64,000 bases of DNA from Sphingobacteriaceae bacterium (GCA_030682795.1 JAUXNJ010000031.1:62001-126000); one strand, 5' to 3'; numbered from the stretch's first letter, positions 18,423 to 27,559 are shown. A program made the numbers and translations. Notes: generated by a model not told the origin, from the letters alone.

Positions 18423-18480
18423 GGGCATGATGTCGCCCCGGAACCGCAAGCTTTCACGAGCAGGCTGATGACGTCTACTT
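18423..18480 (+). promoter_or_regulatory. Fluoride riboswitch (crcB motif) aptamer
   Basis: The RNA contains the conserved fluoride-aptamer layout: GGGC (18423-18426) pairing with GCCC (18435-18438), enclosing AUGAUGUC. An AACCGC segment and central hairpin follow, then GGCUGAUGACGUCUAC. The bases GAUGUC (18429-18434) and GACGUC (18470-18475) are fully complementary with one G-U pair, which forms the pseudoknot-type pairing of the aptamer. This agrees base for base in its core with the known crcB consensus. It lies 28 bases upstream of a CLC-F type exporter, the classic regulated gene. Confidence 0.9.
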
Positions 18481-18500
18481 AGCTAATCGATAAGTTAGAC
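18473..18500 (+). promoter_or_regulatory. Putative expression-platform hairpin of the fluoride riboswitch
   Basis: GTCTACTTA (18473-18481) can pair with TAAGTTAGAC (18491-18500) over nine base pairs with one bulged U, closing a nine-base loop eight bases before the start codon. Its 5' arm includes the last bases of the aptamer pairing (18470-18475), so this hairpin and the fluoride-bound aptamer exclude each other. No U-run follows, so control of translation rather than termination is likely. This is inferred from pairing only. Confidence 0.5.
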
Positions 18501-18508
18501 CTCTATTT

Positions 18509-19747
18509 ATGCGCCTATTTTTGCTGCTTCGGCAGTTCAATACCATTTTCACAAATCACTCTTTCTGGCGTCAGCTGCTGCTTTGGCTACTATTTGTACT
18601 GCTCATTGGCTTATTAGCAGGAAGCGCTTCCGCCTTGTTTTTAAAAAGTTTGGAGGCGGCAACCTCGGCTCGAAACAACCACCGCTGGCTTATTTATTTA
18701 TTGCCCCTTGGTGGATGGTTGATTGCTTGGTTCTATGGCCGATACGGCCGAAAAGTAGATCAAGGGAACGATTTACTCATCCTTACCTACCAGCAACCTG
18801 CTCATAAAATCCCTTTCCGGATGGCCCCCATGGTGCTTTTAAGTACTTTACTAACCCATTTACTAGGTGGCTCGGCCGGTAGAGAAGGCACGGCTGTACA
18901 AATGGGCGGTGCCCTAGCCGATTCATTGCGACATTGGTTAAAAATGCCGCGCATTACCCAACGTGTAGTGCTGTTATGCGGCATTGCGGCTGGCTTTGCC
19001 TCGGTTTTTGGGACGCCTTGGGCGGGAGCTGTTTTTGCAGTGGAAGTGGTGCAACAACGAACCTGGCCACGCTGGGCCATATTACCCATTATTGCTTCGG
19101 CCTGGTTAGCGCACTTCATTTGTATGGCTTGGAATGTTGATCATGCACACTATGCTTTAGGCAGCCTACCCGCCTTTAATGCTGTTAACCTGGGTTGGCT
19201 GGCGTTGGCCAGTCTTGGCTTCGGTGCTGCTGCCTGGCTTTTTGTGCAGGGTGGCGAGTGGCAAAGCCGTCAATATACCAAGTGGGTGCCCAGCGATATC
19301 CTCAAGGCCACCTTAGGAGGTGCTGTATTAGCTGGATTTTACTTTTTTACGCAAAACGACCGGTACCTGGGACTGGGTCTTCCCGTAATTCAGGAGGCCT
19401 TTACTGCCCAGATTTTGCCTTACGATTTCCCGCTTAAAATCGCATTTACCACCTTTACCCTGGCCGTGGGCTTCAAAGGAGGCGAGGTTACCCCTTTGTT
19501 TTTTATTGGAGCCACCTTAGGTGCAACCCTATCCAGCGTTCTGCCCTTACCTTCTTCTTTTTTGGCTGCCATGGGCTTTGTGGCTGTGTTTGCAGGCGCT
19601 ACCAAATGCCCCTGGACGTGTTTTTTTATGGGGATGGAGCTATTTGGTTGGACCGCCGCCCCATTTTTACTCTTCAGCTGTGGCATTGCAGCTTTGGTTT
19701 CTGGCAAAGCGGGCATTTACACAACCTTTACAGAGAAGGATGCTTAA
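18509..19747 (+). CDS. CLC-F type fluoride/proton antiporter
   Basis: A 412-residue CLC-family membrane protein with about ten or more hydrophobic helices. The usual chloride-binding GSGIP stretch is replaced by QGNDLL (GND at 86-88). The gating-glutamate motif reads GREGT (124-128, Glu126) rather than GREGP. Both changes are typical of the fluoride-exporting CLC-F branch. The late GFKGGEVTPLFFIGATLGA corresponds to the conserved GGxFxPxLxxGA region. It exports F- in exchange for H+. The fluoride riboswitch in its leader makes the assignment strong; older databases call such proteins voltage-gated chloride channel/EriC. Confidence 0.92.
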   Translation: MRLFLLLRQFNTIFTNHSFWRQLLLWLLFVLLIGLLAGSASALFLKSLEAATSARNNHRWLIYLLPLGGWLIAWFYGRYGRKVDQGNDLLILTYQQPAHKIPFRMAPMVLLSTLLTHLLGGSAGREGTAVQMGGALADSLRHWLKMPRITQRVVLLCGIAAGFASVFGTPWAGAVFAVEVVQQRTWPRWAILPIIASAWLAHFICMAWNVDHAHYALGSLPAFNAVNLGWLALASLGFGAAAWLFVQGGEWQSRQYTKWVPSDILKATLGGAVLAGFYFFTQNDRYLGLGLPVIQEAFTAQILPYDFPLKIAFTTFTLAVGFKGGEVTPLFFIGATLGATLSSVLPLPSSFLAAMGFVAVFAGATKCPWTCFFMGMELFGWTAAPFLLFSCGIAALVSGKAGIYTTFTEKDA

Positions 19748-19942
19748 GCTGAACAGGATCGATATGCATCTGAATGCCTACCAAACAAAATACAACCCAT
19801 TTTAGCATTGAGGTCAATTTCTGCTTCACATTTTGAAAAAGACAGATCCATATTTAGCAAAAAATTCAGCGGTATCTTTGCTAGGCGCCTCATTTTTAAA
19901 CCAGAAAGTTCAACTTGCATATATTTCGATCAATCATACTCC

Positions 19943-20341
19943 ATGAAACCACTACTACTTTTTATTGGCCTGTTATTTTGGACAAGCTTGTCATTAGCAC
20001 AAGACAGTCCTGAGCAACTCGCCCAAGCCCAGCTTGATGCCTACAATGCTCGCAACATTGAAGCGTTTTTAGCGCCTTATGCCGAGGACGTGGCAGTATA
20101 TACCTTCCCGCAAACCTTGCAGTACCGCGGTAAAATAACCATGCGATCAACTTACACGCGAAGATTCAACGAATCACCTGATTTACATTGCACACTCGTC
20201 AGTCGTATGGTTCAGGGAGATATTGTAATTGATCAGGAATCAGTTATTTTCAGAACAGCTGAACCACCTTCAAAAGCCATTGCCATATATAAAATAAAGG
20301 ATGGCAAGATAGCGGAGGTATATTTTATCAGCGGAAAATAA
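19943..20341 (+). CDS. Secreted NTF2-fold (SnoaL-like) protein
   Basis: From the ATG at 19943 the product is 132 residues with a signal peptide (MKPLLLFIGLLFWTSLSLAQ). The mature part shows AQAQLDAYNARNIEAFLAPYAEDVAVYTFPQ, the helix-strand entry of SnoaL/steroid-isomerase-like cone folds, and ends AIYKIKDGKIAEVYFISGK. Proteins of this type are often periplasmic and of unknown substrate. The frame is open 45 codons further upstream, but that segment lacks a signal sequence and starts from TTG, so the ATG is preferred. It follows the fluoride exporter by 195 bases and is probably separate from it. Confidence 0.72.
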   Translation: MKPLLLFIGLLFWTSLSLAQDSPEQLAQAQLDAYNARNIEAFLAPYAEDVAVYTFPQTLQYRGKITMRSTYTRRFNESPDLHCTLVSRMVQGDIVIDQESVIFRTAEPPSKAIAIYKIKDGKIAEVYFISGK

Positions 20342-20413
20342 ATGTAGGTTCTGTTCTAGAATTTTTCAGTTTACTTCAAAAATTGTTATTTTGTACCCTC
20401 AAAACCATTCGAG

Positions 20414-21844
20414 ATGTACAAAATAGCCTCTTTGCTTTGTTGCTTGGCGAGCCTTACACAGGCACAAACAGCCACCTTTACAGGTCAAATTAAAAATGCA
20501 GCGGCCGACTCCATCTTTTTGAGTCACTACGACATGCTGCTAAATGAAGAAATATTTGAAGGAGCCCCGGTGGACCCATCCGGCAAGTTTAAGCTCATTT
20601 TTTCTCCAAAAGCAAATACCAGATATCAATTTGAGCATGGAGGCGAAGTTACAGATGTGTGGATTGAAGCAGGCGACAGCTTGCACCTTATGCTTGACTT
20701 TAAACAGTTTGACGAGAGTTTAACCTACTCAGGCACATCGGCGCCTTTTAACAACTATTTGGCCGCCTATTATCTCAAGTTCCTAGATCACGAAGACACG
20801 GAGTTGAATCTGCGAATGGCCTTCCAATTCAAAATTCAAAAACTCGATCCCTGGCCGTTCATGGCTTGGGTGGATAGTGTTACACAAGCACAACTCACTT
20901 TTTTGGCGAGTTGGCAAGAAAGCTTACCCGCCCGTTTATATACGCTCGAAAGCGGAAAAATAACCTTTAATGCTTATTACCAGAAAATAATGTACAAGCC
21001 CCTTAGAGGCTTTTTTGCCCAACAGTCCAAAAAAAATAAAGAACCTAATTACCCAGTGAACCTGGAAGATTTTCTATTGGAGGCACCCTTAAATCGAGAT
21101 GAATTGGTATCAATCGATAATTATTTGATGACCTGTCATTGGAAAATCCTAAGAATTGTGTCAGATGTTTATCCCGCTGAAGCAGCTAAACCCTCAAGGG
21201 ATTTTGGTCTCAAATATTTGCAGGTGGTTGATAGCTTGAGTTCTCGTACCGTGGCGCATCATCTTGGGAAGTATTGGTTAACTACAGGATTGGAGCGTTC
21301 GGGGGTTGAAGACTACGAAGCAGCGCTTCAAAAATACCTGAACTCTGACGCTCCGGAGTCCTTGAAAAACGAACTCAACCAAACATATTCGAAAGCCTTG
21401 AGCTTTAAAGTAGGGGCACCGGCGTTCGACTTTGAATTGGTTGATTTGAATGGGAAAAAGGTACGTCTCTCTTCCTTAAAAGGCAAATATGTGTACCTTG
21501 ATTTTTGGGCTTCTTGGTGCGGCCCTTGTTTAGCTGAATTGCAATATATGCGTAAAAACAACTTAAAAGCACCAGATAGCAACTTTGTTTTTGTTTACAT
21601 TTCCCTGGATGAGGCGGAGGAAACCTGGCGTAAATCAGCTGCCAAACATCTACCAACAGCCACTCATTTGTGGGGAAAAGGCATGAATACAGAAGTGGCT
21701 AAGGCCTATGGCATTAATGGCTTACCGAGCTACTTTTTGATTGCTCCGGATGGCGGTTTTATCAGCAGCGATCCCCCCCGCCCTAGCAGTGGCAAGCTTA
21801 ACCACTATTTGCTTGGTGAGAAAAGAAAGTTTGAATCGAAATAA
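20414..21844 (+). CDS. TlpA-like thioredoxin-domain protein with DUF4369-like N terminus
   Basis: A 476-residue exported protein (signal peptide MYKIASLLCCLASLTQAQ). Residues ~20-110 resemble DUF4369, a beta-sandwich common in Bacteroidota disulfide reductases (TATFTGQIKNAAADSIFL). A helical middle domain covers ~115-335. The C-terminal thioredoxin fold begins near 338 and carries the redox motif WCGPC at 368-372 within DFWASWCGPCLAEL, and the cis-proline loop GLPSYFLI. These proteins reduce or rearrange disulfides in the periplasm. It ends at a strong bidirectional terminator shared with the opposing T9SS cargo gene. Confidence 0.85.
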   Translation: MYKIASLLCCLASLTQAQTATFTGQIKNAAADSIFLSHYDMLLNEEIFEGAPVDPSGKFKLIFSPKANTRYQFEHGGEVTDVWIEAGDSLHLMLDFKQFDESLTYSGTSAPFNNYLAAYYLKFLDHEDTELNLRMAFQFKIQKLDPWPFMAWVDSVTQAQLTFLASWQESLPARLYTLESGKITFNAYYQKIMYKPLRGFFAQQSKKNKEPNYPVNLEDFLLEAPLNRDELVSIDNYLMTCHWKILRIVSDVYPAEAAKPSRDFGLKYLQVVDSLSSRTVAHHLGKYWLTTGLERSGVEDYEAALQKYLNSDAPESLKNELNQTYSKALSFKVGAPAFDFELVDLNGKKVRLSSLKGKYVYLDFWASWCGPCLAELQYMRKNNLKAPDSNFVFVYISLDEAEETWRKSAAKHLPTATHLWGKGMNTEVAKAYGINGLPSYFLIAPDGGFISSDPPRPSSGKLNHYLLGEKRKFESK

Positions 21845-21913
21845 GACCTGAATGAGCTCACTCCAGCTTGAGGCTACACTAACCAAAGCTAAGTATTCCA
21901 TTCCAAAATAAAA

Positions 21914-21947
21914 ATCCCCGCAGCTCGAAAACTGCGGGGATTTTTTT
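21914..21947. terminator. Bidirectional rho-independent terminator
   Basis: A perfect 10-bp stem ATCCCCGCAG/CTGCGGGGAT (21914-21923, 21932-21941) closes an eight-base loop, with A-runs before and T-runs after on both strands. It ends the tlpA-like transcript on the plus strand and the 1218-residue cargo gene on the minus strand. Confidence 0.9.
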
Positions 21948-21961
21948 ATGCCTTGTGAAAC

Positions 21962-24900
21962 TTAGTGCTTCACTACCAAGCGGCGCACTGCGCTAAACTC
22001 GGTATTGCTGAGGCGTATAAAATATACTCCTTCAGGTAATTTAGCCAATTCAATTTCAGCAATTCCCTCACTTGTCATTGGCAAAGTTTCAATTGAAACC
22101 CGCTTACCAATCATATTCACTACCTCCAGCTGAAGTGTACTTGCGCTTGGCAAAGTATAGCTCAGGTAGGCGCGACTATTGGCTGGATTTGGATACAATT
22201 TCATTGCCTCCAGCGGATTTGAATTCTCAACCGAAGAAATAATGCCTCGCGTGAGCGTTAAGTTGAAAGGTGATGCCAATCTAGTATTTGTACTTCCCGT
22301 ACGACTCGCCCGAACAGTCCATTTGATAGATGCTGGAACTCCTTGAGGAATGCCATTGGCATCAAGAAGTGCGGCAATGGCCGTGAAGTTCAACGTAAGG
22401 GTAGTATCGGCACCTGCATTATTAGAAGGAATGGTGGCCAAAGGGTTCGAAAAATCACCTGTTGGCAAATCTACCAACCACTGGTAGGTGAAATTGGCTG
22501 CACCACCCGACCATCTGGCCGCATTCCAACGAATATCGATGCTCGTTGTACCAGGTCCTTCGACAGTTAAAGCAGCATTATTTGCAGGGAAAAGCAAGGC
22601 GAAACTGCGAATGCTATCACCACCTGCTGCCCCAGTCACAATATCGGCGATGTAACGCGGAATCAATTGATAGCCCGTTGTATGGGGCGCAGAGTTATCA
22701 AACTGACTGCCTAAACCCACCATATCAAAGCTTCCAACTGGCACAGGGGTACCAAAAACATCAACACCTGAAGGAATACGCAAATCAAAGCTATCAACAC
22801 CATTGGTTACACGAACGGTACGACCAGTACCGGTGGTTCCAGCAATAGGCCATTGAGCTGGGTCAATAACGGTAACATTATTAATACGAATCAAACGCGA
22901 TTCAGTATTTTCTCCCATGGCCGTTACTACCAAAGCCGGCGGCAATGCATTGCCTGAATTGATTACGAATACCGAATCAACATTAATTTGAGCCAAACCA
23001 TTAAAATGCCCAACCGTACCTACCACGCGAATTGAATCGCCTTCGGTTACATTGTAACCCAAATTACCAGAAGCGCGGAAAATGCCGATTCCTGTATTTG
23101 AAGACCGATCGTAAATAGTAAATTCTAAACCAGCGGTACGTTTGTTAAATCCTAATACCAAACCAGTGGTACGAACGCGCACCCCATTCGAATCGGCGAT
23201 GCCATTCGTATTATTACCACGAATTTGCGCAATGGTTGCATTCACAAATGAAGGTGGAACTGGATTTTGAATTCTAACCCTTGAGCTATTTAAGGCCCCT
23301 ATTTGGATACCAGCTGTTGCTGATATGATGGTAAAGGTTAAAGTATCAGTACGGCCTACTGGTATATTCGGGAAAAGCAAAAGGGCATAACCTGTGAGTG
23401 CACCATTGGCTGGTACATTCAACGTAATGGTGTCGTTTACAGCAGCTGGATTGGTTTGATAAGTACCTCCATAAGATGCGCCAGGACTTGATGTTATGCG
23501 CACTCTCACCTGAGCTGCTGTTGCCACTGGGTTCAAAATATTCATGGTCATGGCAAATGAACCCGTTTGGTTATTTACCAATGTGTCTGTCCTTCCAAAA
23601 TTAATGGTTGGGGTGGTAATGGTCACTGGTATGATATCGGCAGTCCGACGTGGGAACAGCTGGTAACCTGAGGTAAACGGACTGGAATTATCGAATTGTC
23701 CACCTAAACCTATGGCATCAAACGGACCAGTTGGTGCGGTTGTACCAGGAATATTGGTTTGTGCGATGATTCGCATGGTGAAAGTCGATGTTCCGTTACT
23801 TACGGTAATATTGCTCGACTGTCCGGCCGCTGGCCAAGTTCCACCCGTAATGTTCAAGTTATTAATACGGATGAGTTGGCTTTCGGTTGCCTCCGTTACA
23901 TTCGTAACCACAATAGGTTGGCGTAAGGTACGGTTGGTTGCCACACGCTCAATGGTATCGGGATTGATTTGTGCCAGACCGTTAAACTGCTCTAAAACGC
24001 CCGTGATAATTACAGAATCTCCTTCCGCCAAATTGGCTAAACCAAAGTTAGTACCTGCCTTGCGAAAGGCCAATCCACCCGTACTATCGATTACAACAAA
24101 TTGAACACCAATGGGGGTAGTAGAACTGCTGTATTGGTTTACACCATAAACAACACCTGTTACCTTAATGAGTTGGTTCAAAGAGTCGAGCACTCCCAAT
24201 GAGTCAACGCCTTTATAATTTGAAATGGGGCGGATACTCAAGATAGGTTGTGCAGCGGCGCAAGTGCCAAAAATTACTGCAGGTAAAATGGCATTTCCGC
24301 CAGGTACTACATATTGACGATTGAAGCCACCAAAGCCATTTGGCACACCACATGCTGCTGGAACCGTTTCTTCATTGGCAAAAGAAGGACCGTTCAAGAA
24401 TTTATAGGTAACCGTAGTGCCTTCTTGAATTTGATAAGACCTGGCATAAATGTTATTGCCCTGTGGCACCATGGAGTCGGCTGTAGCACTAAATCCATTA
24501 AAGCTCCCTGCAATGTGCACCCGTCCGGTTACGGTTTGTCCGGTCATGTCTACTCTAAAAGTAACGGTTCTCATTGGCATACAATTGGTGCAAGCCCCAA
24601 AGCATACCAATGGCAAAGCGGGATTACCACCTGCTACAACATAAAAGCGATCGCCACCTACTGCGCAAGCAGCAGGTACGCTTTCATCCTGACCCCAAGC
24701 ATTTCCATTGATGAACTTATAACGTAGCGTATCACCAATATTAAAAGTGTCCGAATAGGTCCATACATTGGTATCGGCTAAACTTCGAACCATGGGAGTA
24801 GCACTCGGGCTCCAACCTTGGAAATTACCAGCAATACGCACACCATTGGCACCAACGGTTTGGTACTGCATATTAACCCGGAAGGTAACGATGCTGGTGG

Positions 24901-25618
24901 TTTGTGTAGCGCCGGTGGTTACCGCCATGCTAAAATCATCTACAGCATATAACCCGTCGCTTCCAGCGTCGTCGGTATCTCTCCAACGAATCCAAAGAGT
25001 TGCTCCAGTAGCCCAACTCAAACCCGTGGCAGCACCACTAATGGCTTGACGATTAGCCGGTAGATTACCGTCTACAGCTGCTGCCGCTGTAGTTGTGGTT
25101 AAAATCTCATTTAGATTTAAGGAAACAACTGAATCCCAAGTAGCATTAGCGTCATTTAAACTGGTAGCATTGAAACTGTATTGAAAACGTACCACTTCAT
25201 TTACCGTTGCACTGCTACCCGAACGCCACTGCTCCATAAAAGCATTGATATTGAAACCAGTAATTACGCCACCTGTATTATTAACAAAAGAAGCGCCTAT
25301 TGCTGGAATGGTTGAGGCAGAAGCCAGGGTGCCTAAAGCGCGCTCAGCACTAGCAACCGTTCCTACATTGTAAGGAGCACCGCTGTTCGCACCTCCATCG
25401 GTAACCACCAAAACAACCGCTGTTGTTCCTGTGCCGGCAACCCGTGCCCCCTCCCAGCCGGTGGGATAGGTGGTGCCCGTAGCTCCCATTACATCAAAAT
25501 TTTGGCTGTAAGTGAGGCCTGTAGCTGTAAAGCTGTGAGCTTGGCCATTCACCATGCCCATACTACCAATGAGCATTACTGCCGTAAGCATCATGAATTG
25601 CGTAAATCTTTGTCGCAT
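21962..25618 (-). CDS. T9SS cargo with two carbohydrate-binding-like modules and duplicated OB-type domains
   Basis: 1218 residues. Signal peptide at 1-25 (ends GMVNGQA). Residues ~28-235 are a beta-rich N-terminal domain with FSMAVTTGATQT at its end. Two related ~105-residue modules follow (about 241-343 and 350-453), each with VRIAGNFQGWS or VHIAGSFNGFS and a YKF(I/L)NG core; these resemble starch/glycogen-binding E-set domains. Two OB-fold-like modules (about 460-665 and 795-1010) repeat VTGVV...GDSVIITG...FNGLAQIN and GFDMVGLG-type segments. The last ~80 residues are a T9SS type A sorting domain (KLYPNPANSRAYLSYTLP ... VYFIRLSNTEF). The product is expected on or outside the cell surface. 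No catalytic site was recognised. Confidence 0.82.
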   Translation of the reverse strand: MRQRFTQFMMLTAVMLIGSMGMVNGQAHSFTATGLTYSQNFDVMGATGTTYPTGWEGARVAGTGTTAVVLVVTDGGANSGAPYNVGTVASAERALGTLASASTIPAIGASFVNNTGGVITGFNINAFMEQWRSGSSATVNEVVRFQYSFNATSLNDANATWDSVVSLNLNEILTTTTAAAAVDGNLPANRQAISGAATGLSWATGATLWIRWRDTDDAGSDGLYAVDDFSMAVTTGATQTTSIVTFRVNMQYQTVGANGVRIAGNFQGWSPSATPMVRSLADTNVWTYSDTFNIGDTLRYKFINGNAWGQDESVPAACAVGGDRFYVVAGGNPALPLVCFGACTNCMPMRTVTFRVDMTGQTVTGRVHIAGSFNGFSATADSMVPQGNNIYARSYQIQEGTTVTYKFLNGPSFANEETVPAACGVPNGFGGFNRQYVVPGGNAILPAVIFGTCAAAQPILSIRPISNYKGVDSLGVLDSLNQLIKVTGVVYGVNQYSSSTTPIGVQFVVIDSTGGLAFRKAGTNFGLANLAEGDSVIITGVLEQFNGLAQINPDTIERVATNRTLRQPIVVTNVTEATESQLIRINNLNITGGTWPAAGQSSNITVSNGTSTFTMRIIAQTNIPGTTAPTGPFDAIGLGGQFDNSSPFTSGYQLFPRRTADIIPVTITTPTINFGRTDTLVNNQTGSFAMTMNILNPVATAAQVRVRITSSPGASYGGTYQTNPAAVNDTITLNVPANGALTGYALLLFPNIPVGRTDTLTFTIISATAGIQIGALNSSRVRIQNPVPPSFVNATIAQIRGNNTNGIADSNGVRVRTTGLVLGFNKRTAGLEFTIYDRSSNTGIGIFRASGNLGYNVTEGDSIRVVGTVGHFNGLAQINVDSVFVINSGNALPPALVVTAMGENTESRLIRINNVTVIDPAQWPIAGTTGTGRTVRVTNGVDSFDLRIPSGVDVFGTPVPVGSFDMVGLGSQFDNSAPHTTGYQLIPRYIADIVTGAAGGDSIRSFALLFPANNAALTVEGPGTTSIDIRWNAARWSGGAANFTYQWLVDLPTGDFSNPLATIPSNNAGADTTLTLNFTAIAALLDANGIPQGVPASIKWTVRASRTGSTNTRLASPFNLTLTRGIISSVENSNPLEAMKLYPNPANSRAYLSYTLPSASTLQLEVVNMIGKRVSIETLPMTSEGIAEIELAKLPEGVYFIRLSNTEFSAVRRLVVKH

Positions 25619-25644
25619 AATATTTTAATAAATTGATTTGATTG

Positions 25645-25673
25645 CAAATTTAGGCGTTTAAAACGCTTTGCAA
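25645..25673 (-). promoter_or_regulatory. Promoter of the 1218-residue cargo gene with palindrome in the spacer
   Basis: On the minus strand TTG (25671-25673) precedes TAAATTTG (25645-25652) by 18 bases, the same spacing as the fluoride promoter. The predicted start near 25640 leaves a leader of about 22 bases. The spacer holds a perfect palindrome GCGTTT-A-AAACGC (25654-25666), well placed for a repressor to cover the promoter. Confidence 0.6.
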
Positions 25674-26002
25674 GTTACGGCAATATTAAGACACAAACAA
25701 ATCAACAAGCTGCCAGAGAGCGGACGAAGCCCAGTAGACCATAAGCCGCTTTTCGCTTTAGAAATGTGCTCCATACAACCTGTAAAAGCAAATTAGCACA
25801 AGCAATTGCGGCCTCGGTCTAAAAAACCAAGACGAACTTTTGTTGTACCAAGCGCAAAGTGCAAGTATGAATTGGCTGTTTTTGAAGCTGCCAGCCATGG
25901 GTTTTTTATCCACATTTTTTACAAGCGCAGGGCACAAGCTCTTTGAAATGTAAAGTCCTTGTTAAGCCACACCCAAAACGCTCAAAATTCCACAGCTTTG
26001 CT
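25674..26002. other. Intergenic DNA upstream of divergent genes
   Basis: About 330 bases between the cargo promoter and the lipoprotein promoter. No open frame with coding character, tRNA or repeat was found. It separates two divergent transcription units. Confidence 0.4.
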
Positions 26003-26010
26003 TAGTTTTG
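26003..26010 (+). promoter_or_regulatory. -7 box TAGTTTTG before the lipoprotein gene
   Basis: A full TAnnTTTG match ending eight bases before the ATG at 26018. With a four-base gap the leader would be about three bases. No -33 TTG at the standard spacing was seen. Confidence 0.4.
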
Positions 26011-26017
26011 TTGCCAT

Positions 26018-27559
26018 ATGCGCAACCGTTTATTATTTCTGTGCCTGTGGCCACTGCTCGCTGTTCTACAGCAATCGTGCGATACCCGCATTAAGGGTGA
26101 GTTACTCCCAAATCAGCCGCCAAAAACCTTCACTGTGGTGGATACTATTATTCGAAACGGAAACGACCGATTTACCAGCACGGTGCTGCTTAATTGGTGG
26201 GGAACCGACCCAGACGGATTTGTAGTGGGGTATGAATTTACTTTTGACCCAAATCCCGGGCCTGCTACCGTTTGGATTGCTACCAACAAAACCGACAGCA
26301 CCTTTTTGTTAACGGTACCTTCAGGTCAAGACACTTTTGATTTTCGTTTCACAGTTCGCGCCATCGATAATGAAGGATTAAAAGACCCTAACCCTGCCTC
26401 AGTACGTTATCCTGTTAAAAACTCTCCTCCTGATGTGGACTTTGTATACGCCCCGGCTGGAGGCAATCCGCTTGCAGGAGGCTTTCCCTTGGTATCCTAT
26501 CCTGTTTTGCGTTATGAATGGCTGGGGACCGACCCCGATGGCCTACAGACACTAGAAAGCTATGAATTGGTTTTCAATGATACCCTCAATGGCCCTGGTA
26601 TTTTCACCTTATCAGCCACCTTCAATGAGGTGATTTTGAAGGCTGAAAACCTTAATGGTGTTGGAAGTGCTTGCTTGGTTTACCCCGGCCAAAACGAAAA
26701 CCCCTTGGCTACACGCATGCAAGGACTGGTTTTTGAAGATTCGAACTATGTGTACATTCGTGCAGTAGATCAATCTGGCGCTCGCAGTGCGTGGCAACAG
26801 AGTAGACCAACTTATGTGAAAAGACCGACGAGTAGCTTTTTGTTGATCAATGCTTACAGCAGCGACCCCAATCCCGACCTCAACGCGGCAAATATTCAAG
26901 CACTTTACCAAACGGAGTTTAGCAATATTGGCATTACCAATTATGACCAAATACGTATTTTTCAGCGGCAAGGCAATCAGTTTATCAATCTAAGTCCGAA
27001 TAACCGCACTCAGTCTTTGGTCTTTGACCTTTTTGATCAAATATTATGGGTAGGGCCTGATTTCGATATTTCCATTGTATTTGCCCAAAATACCCTAGGC
27101 AGGTTTTTAAATGGCGGCGGTAAAGTGATGCTGAGTTTGGCTTCCTCGCTTGGCTCAGCTGTGGTGAGCAATTTTTATGAGTTTTCACCAATCGATAGTT
27201 TACAAGCAGCTCCTCCTGGTTTTGAATTTTTGCTGGGAGACACCTCTAGTTTAAGTCCGGTTGCTGCAAACTACCCCACCCTGAGGTACCGTGGCTTTAC
27301 TTCATCGGTACGGCCGATTAAATTTGTTGGAGGCGTGCAGCCTTTATACCGCGCCAACATTTTGCTCAGAGGAGGCAGCAATCCTTTTCCGCCTTTCCCC
27401 TTATTCAACGGAAACAATGTTATTATGGGGATGCGCACCAATACGAGCAACAACAGCAAGTTTATCATCACCACCCTGGAATTACATCGGTTAAACAACA
27501 ACAATAATTTAGGAGTTTTACTTGATCGCATCTTAAAAACCGAATTCGGGGTACAATGA
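26018..27559 (+). CDS. Large putative lipoprotein with two Ig/fibronectin-like domains
   Basis: 513 residues. The signal peptide ends LQQSC, with the lipidated cysteine at 21. Two related beta-sandwich segments each contain a W-G-T-D-P-D-G motif: LLNWWGTDPDGFVVGYEF near residues 66-83 and VLRYEWLGTDPDGLQTLESY near 165-185, the shape of fibronectin/Ig-like repeats. The second half (~270-510) is a mixed alpha/beta region with FLLINAYSSDPNPDLNAANI and GRFLNGGGKVMLSLASSLGS, which looks like a glutamine-amidotransferase-type (GATase1-like) flavodoxin fold without an obvious catalytic cysteine. The function is unknown. Its stop codon overlaps the purN start. Confidence 0.7.
   Translation: MRNRLLFLCLWPLLAVLQQSCDTRIKGELLPNQPPKTFTVVDTIIRNGNDRFTSTVLLNWWGTDPDGFVVGYEFTFDPNPGPATVWIATNKTDSTFLLTVPSGQDTFDFRFTVRAIDNEGLKDPNPASVRYPVKNSPPDVDFVYAPAGGNPLAGGFPLVSYPVLRYEWLGTDPDGLQTLESYELVFNDTLNGPGIFTLSATFNEVILKAENLNGVGSACLVYPGQNENPLATRMQGLVFEDSNYVYIRAVDQSGARSAWQQSRPTYVKRPTSSFLLINAYSSDPNPDLNAANIQALYQTEFSNIGITNYDQIRIFQRQGNQFINLSPNNRTQSLVFDLFDQILWVGPDFDISIVFAQNTLGRFLNGGGKVMLSLASSLGSAVVSNFYEFSPIDSLQAAPPGFEFLLGDTSSLSPVAANYPTLRYRGFTSSVRPIKFVGGVQPLYRANILLRGGSNPFPPFPLFNGNNVIMGMRTNTSNNSKFIITTLELHRLNNNNNLGVLLDRILKTEFGVQ

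Noticed and set aside
18509-19747. Voltage-gated chloride channel annotation.
   Set aside because: GSGIP is replaced by GND, GREGP by GREGT, and the leader holds a fluoride riboswitch.
22343-25049. Several plus-strand frames opposite the 1218-residue cargo gene.
   Set aside because: All are short and lack domain features; the minus-strand reading has a signal peptide, repeats and a sorting domain.
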